Source: a bacterium
Lineage (GTDB): Bacteria; Bacillota_I; Bacilli_A; Acholeplasmatales; JAEDCM01
DNA: 6,249 nt
Direction: 5' to 3'
Assembly (NCBI GenBank): GCA_024695185.1
Contig: JAILIR010000190.1
Location: forward strand, 1-6,249
In this document: one piece after another, positions 1 through 4,647 of the stretch
Position numbering within the stretch: position 1 is the first letter of the stretch
How the letters are laid out: each line of letters starts with the position of its first letter
Position numbers and translations under genes: made by a program
Notes under the pieces: generated by a model
What the model saw: only the letters and a program-made list of their open reading frames with translations
The model's database searches: none
What the model was told of the DNA's origin: nothing

Positions 1-1
1 T

Positions 2-871
2 ACTGCACAATTAGTAAAAGAATTAAGAGAAAAAACTGGTGCTGGTATGCTTGATTGTAAAAAAGCATTAGAAGCAACAGATGGAAATATTGAAAATGCA
101 ATTACTTGGTTAAGAGAAAAAGGTATTGCTAAAGCTGCTAAAAAAGAAGCAAGAGTTGCTGCTGAAGGTTTATGTAATGTAGCAATTAATGGTAATAAGG
201 CAGTTATTTATGAAGTTAACTCAGAAACAGACTTCGTAAGTAAGAATACACAATTCCTTGAGTTATTAGATAAGATTGGTCAAGCTTTACTTTCTAATGA
301 TTCAGAAGATTATATGAACATAGTATTTGAAGGAAATACAATTAGCAATATGTTAGTTTCTGCTACAGCTACAATCGGTGAAAAGATTAGCTTACGTAGA
401 GTAACAAGAGTTACTAAGACTGATAGCGAAAACTTCGGTGCTTACAAGCATGCTGGTGGTAGAATTGCTGTTTTAACAGTAATCGATGGTGCTGATGCTG
501 ATGTTGCTAAGGATTTTGCTATGCATGTTGCAGCAATTAATCCTAGATATTTATCAGCTGCTAATGTTCCTGCAGAAGAAATCGAAAAAGAAAAGGCAAT
601 CCAAATTGCTGAAATGAAGAACGATCCAAAGATGGCTAACAAACCTGAAAATGTATTAGAAAACATCGTTAAAGGTAAGTTAGGTAAGTTCTTAAAAGAA
701 ATCTGCTTATTAGATCAACCATTCGTAAAAGAACCTGATTTAACAGTAGATCAATATGCAAAGAACAAGAAATGTACAATCAAGAGTTACATTCGTCTTG
801 AAGTTGGCGAAGGTATCGAAAAGGTTGAGACAGACTTTGTTGCTGAAGTAATGGCACAAGTTAAGGCTTAA
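2..871 (+). CDS. tsf: Elongation factor Ts (5' partial)
   Basis: EF-Ts is the cytoplasmic nucleotide exchange factor that releases GDP from EF-Tu and so recycles it for translation. The reading frame is already open at base 2, and 289 codons are visible up to the TAA at 869-871. The visible protein begins TAQLVKELREKTGAGMLDCK, so only the start codon and a few residues are missing. An ATG at 47 is internal and is not the start. Seen in order are the N-terminal UBA-like helical domain (about residues 1-55), the EF-Tu-contacting TDFV motif at 76-79, the core repeats with HVAAINPRYL near 175-184, the coiled-coil region starting near NDPKMANKPENV (about 207), and the C-terminal GEGIEKVETDF. Length matches the family. 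It uses many more C-ending codons (ATC, TTC, AAC) and almost no ATA compared with the downstream genes, as expected for a highly expressed protein. rpsB is expected just upstream, outside the window. Confidence 0.97.
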   Translation, partial: TAQLVKELREKTGAGMLDCKKALEATDGNIENAITWLREKGIAKAAKKEARVAAEGLCNVAINGNKAVIYEVNSETDFVSKNTQFLELLDKIGQALLSNDSEDYMNIVFEGNTISNMLVSATATIGEKISLRRVTRVTKTDSENFGAYKHAGGRIAVLTVIDGADADVAKDFAMHVAAINPRYLSAANVPAEEIEKEKAIQIAEMKNDPKMANKPENVLENIVKGKLGKFLKEICLLDQPFVKEPDLTVDQYAKNKKCTIKSYIRLEVGEGIEKVETDFVAEVMAQVKA

Positions 872-878
872 TAATTAT

Positions 879-907
879 AGGGAGAACTACGTTTCTCCCT
901 TTATTTT
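879..907 (+). terminator. Probable intrinsic terminator or attenuator between tsf and pyrH
   Basis: An 8-bp perfect stem pairs AGGGAGAA (879-886) with TTCTCCCT (893-900) around the loop CTACGT. It is followed by a short T-rich tail, TTTATTTT (900-907). The hairpin starts 8 bases after the tsf stop codon. The T tract is interrupted by an A, so termination may be partial. No convincing promoter is visible between it and pyrH, so pyrH may depend on readthrough. Confidence 0.6.
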
Positions 908-929
908 AAAAGAAAAGTGAGGGGATAAC

Positions 930-1640
930 ATGAGTTACAAAAGAGTATTATTAAAATTAAGTGGAGAGGCACTAAAAGGTGATACTGAATTTGGAATTGA
1001 TCCAAGAACAGTAAGTGAAATTGCTGGTGAAATCAAACAAGCTGTAGATGCTGGAATACAAGTAGGTATTGTTGTTGGTGGCGGTAATATGTGGAGAGGT
1101 AAGACTGCTTCAGAACTTGGAATGGAACGTGTTCAAGCTGATTATATGGGAATGCTTGCAACAGTATTAAATGGCTTAGCTATCCAAGATGCCTTAGAAC
1201 ATTTAGGTATCGAAACAAGAGTTATGTCAGCTATCGCAGCACAACAAGCAGTTGAACCATATATTAGACGTAGAGCCTTAAGACACTTAGAGAAAAATAG
1301 AGTAGTAGTATTCGTTGGTGGTACTGGTCAACCATATTTTTCAACTGATACAGCTGCAGCAGTAAGATGTGCTGAAATTGGCGCAGAAGTTATGCTTATG
1401 GCTAAAAATGGTGTTGAAGGTGTATATGATTCAGATCCACGTAAAAATCCTAATGCTAAAATGTTTAAGGAACTAACTCATGAAGACCTTGTTAATAAAC
1501 AATTAGCTGTTATGGACTTGACAGCAGCATCCCTTTTGAAGGATAATAATATTGAAGTTAGAGTATTCAATATGAATACTAAAGGTAATATTGCTAAGGT
1601 ATGTCTTGGAGACGATACTTTAGGTACAATAATTAGATAG
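930..1640 (+). CDS. pyrH: Uridylate (UMP) kinase
   Basis: This 236-residue protein is the bacterial UMP kinase of the amino-acid-kinase fold. It phosphorylates UMP to UDP with ATP in pyrimidine nucleotide synthesis in the cytoplasm. Family members are usually hexameric, activated by GTP and inhibited by UTP; that is family knowledge, not visible here. Seen in the sequence are the N-terminal KLSGEAL (residues 9-15), the glycine loop GGGNMWRG (50-57), [12 protein letters not shown] (71-82), the UMP-site segment [14 protein letters not shown] (130-143), [12 protein letters not shown] (159-170) and MDLTAA (195-200). Length is close to the roughly 240 residues usual for the family. The ATG at 930 is chosen because the protein then begins with the usual short lead-in [15 protein letters not shown] and a GAGGGG ribosome binding site (919-924) sits 5 bases upstream. 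It ends with TAG, which is embedded in the frr ribosome binding site. Confidence 0.97.
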   Translation: MSYKRVLLKLSGEALKGDTEFGIDPRTVSEIAGEIKQAVDAGIQVGIVVGGGNMWRGKTASELGMERVQADYMGMLATVLNGLAIQDALEHLGIETRVMSAIAAQQAVEPYIRRRALRHLEKNRVVVFVGGTGQPYFSTDTAAAVRCAEIGAEVMLMAKNGVEGVYDSDPRKNPNAKMFKELTHEDLVNKQLAVMDLTAASLLKDNNIEVRVFNMNTKGNIAKVCLGDDTLGTIIR

Positions 1641-1644
1641 GAGG
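1639..1644 (+). promoter_or_regulatory. Ribosome binding site of frr overlapping the pyrH stop
   Basis: A consensus AGGAGG lies 8 bases before the frr ATG at 1653. Its first two bases are the AG of the pyrH TAG stop codon (1638-1640). A ribosome terminating on pyrH would therefore stop on the frr initiation site, which suggests translational coupling. Confidence 0.85.
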
Positions 1645-1652
1645 AAAATAAT

Positions 1653-2198
1653 ATGCCTGATATGGTCTTACTTGAAACAGAAGAAAAGATGGAAAAAACT
1701 ATTCAATCAATGCTAAAAGAATTCTCTAAAATTAGAACTGGTAGAGCAAATGCTTCTATTCTTGATTCTATTTCCATTGAATACTATGGTTCCCCATCTC
1801 CAGTTAGACAAATTTCTAATGTATCTACACCTGAAGCTAATCAATTATTAATTAAGCCTTATGATGCTTCAACACTAAAATTAATTGAACGTGCAATTAA
1901 TGCATCTGATTTAGGAATTAATCCTATAAATGATGGTGTATCTCTTCGTTTAATCTTCCCTAAACTTACAGAAGAAAGAAGAAGAGAATTAGTTAAGAGC
2001 TTAGGCAAACTTACTGAGGGTGCTAAAGTAGCTATTAGAAACATCAGAAGAGAAGGTAATGATGCTATTAAGAAGTTAGAATTACCAGAAGATGATGAAA
2101 AAGGATATTTAGAAGATATTCAAAAGCTAACTGATAAATATGTTGATTTAGTTGATAAAGAAACAGAAAAGAAAGAAAAAGAATTAATGGAAATCTAA
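1653..2198 (+). CDS. frr: Ribosome recycling factor
   Basis: This 181-residue protein splits post-termination ribosomes together with EF-G, so that subunits can start a new round of translation. The length is normal (about 185). Family motifs run the whole length: KIRTGRAN (26-33) in the long three-helix bundle, YYGSPSPVRQISNVSTPEA (44-62) opening the second domain, SDLGINPINDG (85-95), LTEERRRELVK (105-115), AKVAIRNIRREGND (124-137) and IQKLTDKYVDLVD (156-168). Arg132, essential in the E. coli protein, falls in the conserved IRNIRR segment. The start is fixed by the strong AGGAGG 8 bases upstream and the 12-base gap after pyrH. pyrH and frr form one unit closed by the terminator immediately after the stop codon. 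Confidence 0.97.
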   Translation: MPDMVLLETEEKMEKTIQSMLKEFSKIRTGRANASILDSISIEYYGSPSPVRQISNVSTPEANQLLIKPYDASTLKLIERAINASDLGINPINDGVSLRLIFPKLTEERRRELVKSLGKLTEGAKVAIRNIRREGNDAIKKLELPEDDEKGYLEDIQKLTDKYVDLVDKETEKKEKELMEI

Positions 2199-2227
2199 GC
2201 GTTTATTTAAACGCTTTTTTCTTTTTT
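2197..2227 (+). terminator. Strong intrinsic terminator after frr
   Basis: An 8-bp perfect stem pairs AAGCGTTT (2197-2204) with AAACGCTT (2209-2216) around an ATTT loop. The T tail overlaps the stem end: six T (2215-2220), one C, then seven T (2222-2228). The first two stem bases are the last two bases of the frr TAA stop codon, so the terminator is packed directly against the gene. It separates the translation genes from the envelope genes downstream. Confidence 0.92.
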
Positions 2228-2252
2228 TAATGCATTTATGATAAAACTAGTG

Positions 2253-2258
2253 TATAAT
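2253..2258 (+). promoter_or_regulatory. Predicted -10 element for the envelope gene cluster
   Basis: A perfect TATAAT lies 25 bases after the frr terminator tail and 16 bases before the ATG of the next gene. No good TTGACA-like -35 is visible at 16-18 bp spacing. The candidates there (2229-2236, reading AATGCATT) match poorly. The bases before it read GTG, so the canonical extended -10 (TGn) is also absent. Initiation 6-8 bases downstream would start the RNA near 2265, at the ribosome binding site itself. Its position after a terminator and before six codirectional kilobases makes it the likely promoter of the 110-residue protein gene, cdsA, dxr and rseP. This is inference. Confidence 0.6.
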
Positions 2259-2263
2259 AAAAT

Positions 2264-2269
2264 AGGTGG
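2264..2269 (+). promoter_or_regulatory. Ribosome binding site that decides the start of the small membrane protein
   Basis: AGGTGG lies 5 bases before the ATG at 2275. A possible GTG start at 2266 lies inside this motif and has no ribosome binding site of its own. The ATG at 2275 is therefore preferred. Confidence 0.7.
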
Positions 2270-2274
2270 TTAAT

Positions 2275-2607
2275 ATGTTCATATTAAAAGTTGATTGGAA
2301 AAAAAGATTAATAATTGGTCTTGTAAGCATAATTCCTTATATTGTGCTTGTAACCATTTTTATCATATTATGTGTTAAAAAAGATATAGTTGATGGTGGT
2401 GTAGTTGCTACTATCTGTTCACTAGTATACTTAATAGGTGTACCTGAACTTATTTTTTTTGAAAAAGATAAAACAAGAAGACTAGATTATCTAGCAACTA
2501 AAAAAGAAGAAAAATGGAGTCCATCTCCAATAGGTATTTTAATTAGAACTTCAATGTTTATTATTATTTTAATTTATTTTATTATTGTACTATGCTCTAA
2601 AAGGTAG
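2275..2607 (+). CDS. Small three-helix membrane protein of unknown function
   Basis: I do not recognise this 110-residue protein. It has three hydrophobic segments: about residues 12-34, 41-62 (ending GVPELIFF) and 86-107. The N-terminus carries KKR before the first helix. The loop between helices 2 and 3 (63-82) is strongly charged and rich in Lys and Arg (EKDKTRRLDYLATKKEEKW). By the positive-inside rule, the N-terminus and this loop would be cytoplasmic. There is no cleavable signal peptide and no catalytic motif I can name. It is the first gene after a terminator and a TATAAT box, and it ends 8 bases before cdsA, so it is probably cotranscribed with the lipid genes. It occupies the place where Bacillota usually carry uppS, but it has no resemblance to that soluble cis-prenyltransferase. 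A GTG at 2266 would add three residues (MVN) and is less likely. The gene is real by context and codon use; its function is unknown. Confidence 0.8.
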   Translation: MFILKVDWKKRLIIGLVSIIPYIVLVTIFIILCVKKDIVDGGVVATICSLVYLIGVPELIFFEKDKTRRLDYLATKKEEKWSPSPIGILIRTSMFIIILIYFIIVLCSKR

Positions 2608-2615
2608 GTGTTAAG

Positions 2616-3521
2616 ATGAAGACAAGAATTATAACAGGTTTAGTTATGGCTGCTGTAGGAATTCCGTTATTAATATTTGCTCCTATAGAAGTGTTTATTG
2701 GCGTAGGTATGCTATTATCACTAGTAGCCGCATATGAAATTATACATATGTTTGAAACTAAAAATGAAGCTAAATATTCCTTTGTAGGTAAGGTTGTAAT
2801 ATACACTTTATGTGCCTATGAATATATATCCTTAGCACTTGGCTTTTACTTGTATCAAAAAGGAAATGATATACCTTTAAATAGTATATTAATTATTGCC
2901 TTATTTGTTATGATGCTATCTATGGGCTTCTTGCTTGTCTTTGATAAGACAATGGATTCTAACAATGCAAGTAAGATGTTATTAACTGTTAATTATGTAG
3001 GAATTGGTTTTGCAGCTATTCCTATGTTAGGTATGTTTGGTAGAGGCTTACTATTTTATATTATAGTAGTCGCATCATTTACTGATATGTTTGCTTATTT
3101 CTTTGGTGTAGCTTTAGGTACTAAGCTAATCAAAAGAAGACCTGCACCAGTAATTAGTCCTAAAAAGAGCTTTGAAGGTTGTATCTTTGGAACAATCTTT
3201 GGAACAATATTTGGTGTATTAGTATTTGTTTTCTATAATGAATTATTTTCTGATGGTGGAACATTATTTGTAAAAGCATGTGTATTTAGTAATTTTGGTA
3301 TAGAACTAACAGTAATTATCATTATGACTTTATTTGCAAGCTTCGTTGGTCAAATTGGTGATTTAGTCGCATCTAAATTAAAAAGAGATAATGGTATTAA
3401 AGATTATGGAAAAATCTTCCCAGGCCATGGTGGAGTAATGGATAGATTTGATTCATCATTATTCATCTCTATTTTCCTAATAATCGTATTTATCTTTTTA
3501 GGAGTAATATTACCACTATAG
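2616..3521 (+). CDS. cdsA: Phosphatidate cytidylyltransferase (CDP-diacylglycerol synthase)
   Basis: This 301-residue integral membrane enzyme converts phosphatidic acid and CTP into CDP-diacylglycerol, the precursor of phosphatidylglycerol and cardiolipin. The C-terminal family signature is complete at residues 253-279: SKLKRDNGIKD, then GKIFPGHGGVMDRFD, with Lys256, Arg257, Lys262, Asp263, His271, Asp276 and Asp279 in place. Upstream of it are the conserved FTDMFAYFFG (155-164) and SPKKSFEG (181-188). Many hydrophobic helices span the rest, and the N-terminus MKTRIITGLVMAAVGIPLL is typical of the family. The ATG at 2616 is supported by AGGTG (2606-2610), 5 bases upstream and overlapping the stop of the preceding gene. 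The stop TAG lies inside the dxr ribosome binding site. A 12-base tandem duplication lies in the middle of the gene (3183-3206). Confidence 0.96.
   Translation: MKTRIITGLVMAAVGIPLLIFAPIEVFIGVGMLLSLVAAYEIIHMFETKNEAKYSFVGKVVIYTLCAYEYISLALGFYLYQKGNDIPLNSILIIALFVMMLSMGFLLVFDKTMDSNNASKMLLTVNYVGIGFAAIPMLGMFGRGLLFYIIVVASFTDMFAYFFGVALGTKLIKRRPAPVISPKKSFEGCIFGTIFGTIFGVLVFVFYNELFSDGGTLFVKACVFSNFGIELTVIIIMTLFASFVGQIGDLVASKLKRDNGIKDYGKIFPGHGGVMDRFDSSLFISIFLIIVFIFLGVILPL
3183..3206 (+). repeat. Perfect 12-nt tandem duplication inside cdsA
   Basis: ATCTTTGGAACA occurs twice in direct succession, followed by a decayed third copy, ATATTTGGT (3207-3215). It encodes IFGTIFGTIFG at CdsA residues 190-200, in the hydrophobic stretch just after the conserved SPKKSFEG motif. 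The unit is a multiple of three, so the frame is kept. Confidence 0.85.
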
Positions 3522-3526
3522 GAGGT
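3520..3526 (+). promoter_or_regulatory. Ribosome binding site of dxr overlapping the cdsA stop
   Basis: AGGAGGT lies 5 bases before the dxr ATG at 3532. It begins with the last two bases of the cdsA TAG (3519-3521), the same nested stop and ribosome binding site arrangement as pyrH-frr. Confidence 0.85.
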
Positions 3527-3531
3527 ATAAT

Positions 3532-4647
3532 ATGAATATTATCTTACTTGGTGCTACAGGATCAATTGGCACATTAAGTTTAGAGTTAATTAAAGAATAT
3601 AATTATAATCTTATTGGTGTTTCTTTAGGTTCTGATATAGAAAAATCAATAAGAATAGTTGAAGAATATAAACCTACATATATTTGTGTTAGAAAAGAAA
3701 GTGATAAAGCCCTTTTCTTAAAATACACAAATAATGTATTTGTTGGTGATTTAGGCTTAGAAGAGCTTGCTAGTATAAAGTGTGATATTCTAATTAATGC
3801 TTTATCAGGGTCTATTGGGTTAAAACCACTTGTTAAAGCTATAGAAGCTAAAAATGATGTTGCTCTAGCTAATAAGGAATCTATTGTTATGGCTGGAGAT
3901 ATCGTCATGAAATTAGCTAAAAAGAATAATGTTAATATTTATCCTGTTGATAGTGAACATTCAGCTATATGGCAATGTTTAAAAGGTGAAAACAAGGATA
4001 GTGTTAACAAGCTTTATATTACGGCTTCAGGTGGTGCGTTTAGAGATAAAAAAAGAGATGAACTAGCTAATGTAAAAGTAGAAGATGCCCTAAAGCATCC
4101 TAACTGGGCTATGGGTAAAAAAATAACAATAGATTCATCTACAATGATGAATAAGGGCTTTGAGGTAATAGAAGCACATCATTTATTTAATATGCCTTAT
4201 AGTAAAATAAAACCAGTAATGCATAAGGAATCATTAGTTCATGCATTAGTATTATTTAATGATAGTAATATTAAAGTTTTAGTAGCGCCTCATGATATGA
4301 AGCTACCTATTTTATATGCTTTAAATAGAGGTGAAAGAATTAGTTATGAGAATAAACTATATCTTTCAACACTACATTTCAAAAATATCTCATTTAAGAG
4401 GTTTCCTCTACTTAAATGTGCTATAGATGCAGGTAAAAAAGGTGGTATTATGCCTACAGTACTAGTATCTAGTAATGAAGCTGCGGTTAGCTTATTTATT
4501 GATGGAAAAATTAATTATTTAGATATTGAAAAAATAGTAATTAATGCTTTAGAAAATACAGTTAATTTTAAACCAACTCTAGAAGATATTTTAAGAGTTG
4601 ATAAGGAAATAAAGGATAGAATTTTGGGAGGTAAATTATGGATATAG
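3532..4647 (+). CDS. dxr: 1-deoxy-D-xylulose 5-phosphate reductoisomerase
   Basis: This 371-residue cytoplasmic enzyme rearranges and reduces 1-deoxy-D-xylulose 5-phosphate to 2-C-methyl-D-erythritol 4-phosphate with NADPH. It is the first committed step of the MEP isoprenoid pathway and the known target of fosmidomycin. Seen in order are the Rossmann loop GATGSIG (7-13), ANKES (113-117) with Lys115, the metal-site segment PVDSEHSAI (138-146) with Asp140 and Glu142, SGGAFR (166-171), the flexible-loop HPNWAMGKKITIDSSTMMNKG (189-209), Glu211 as third metal ligand, and MPTVLVSSNEAAV (307-319) near the helical C-terminal domain. The spacing from His189 to Glu211 is the same as in E. coli (209 to 231). 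The segment usually read as AQLGxPDMRxPI is here VLVAPHDMKLPI, a modest divergence. The protein is somewhat shorter than the E. coli enzyme (398). The start is set by AGGAGGT 5 bases upstream. The 3' end overlaps rseP by 10 bases. Confidence 0.96.
   Translation: MNIILLGATGSIGTLSLELIKEYNYNLIGVSLGSDIEKSIRIVEEYKPTYICVRKESDKALFLKYTNNVFVGDLGLEELASIKCDILINALSGSIGLKPLVKAIEAKNDVALANKESIVMAGDIVMKLAKKNNVNIYPVDSEHSAIWQCLKGENKDSVNKLYITASGGAFRDKKRDELANVKVEDALKHPNWAMGKKITIDSSTMMNKGFEVIEAHHLFNMPYSKIKPVMHKESLVHALVLFNDSNIKVLVAPHDMKLPILYALNRGERISYENKLYLSTLHFKNISFKRFPLLKCAIDAGKKGGIMPTVLVSSNEAAVSLFIDGKINYLDIEKIVINALENTVNFKPTLEDILRVDKEIKDRILGGKLWI
4626..4632 (+). promoter_or_regulatory. Ribosome binding site of rseP inside dxr
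   Basis: GGGAGGT lies 5 bases before the rseP ATG at 4638 and also encodes the Gly-Gly near the end of Dxr. With the 10-base gene overlap, this points to coupled translation and fixes the rseP start. Confidence 0.8.

Noticed and set aside
47..49. ATG at 47 as the tsf start
   Set aside because: The conserved EF-Ts N-terminus (VKELREKTGAG) is readable in frame upstream back to base 2, so the true start is outside the window.
442..666. Open frame on the - strand inside tsf
   Set aside because: It lies wholly inside a well-supported gene on the other strand, and nothing in it resembles a known protein. It is a shadow frame.
902..907. TATTTT as a -10 box for pyrH
   Set aside because: It is part of the terminator tail, it matches the consensus poorly, and the sequence at -35 distance (AGGGAG) does not fit.
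1859..2044. Open frame on the - strand inside frr
   Set aside because: It is fully contained in a conserved gene, with no ribosome binding site or family resemblance.
2266..2274. GTG start for the small membrane protein
   Set aside because: This codon lies inside the AGGTGG ribosome binding site that correctly precedes the ATG at 2275. It has no binding site of its own.
2453..2460. Run of eight T in the small membrane protein gene as a phase-variation tract
   Set aside because: The run simply encodes Ile-Phe-Phe in a very AT-rich hydrophobic gene and is short for slippage. There is no evidence of variation.
2482..2494. Perfect palindrome CTAGATTATCTAG as an operator
   Set aside because: It lies inside a coding region, far from any promoter, and palindromes of this size arise by chance in AT-rich DNA.
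2597..2806. Open frame on the - strand across the start of cdsA
   Set aside because: It is the shadow of the hydrophobic CdsA N-terminus and has no independent support.
3603..3908. Open frame on the - strand inside dxr
   Set aside because: It is antisense to a conserved coding region, with no sign of its own translation signals.
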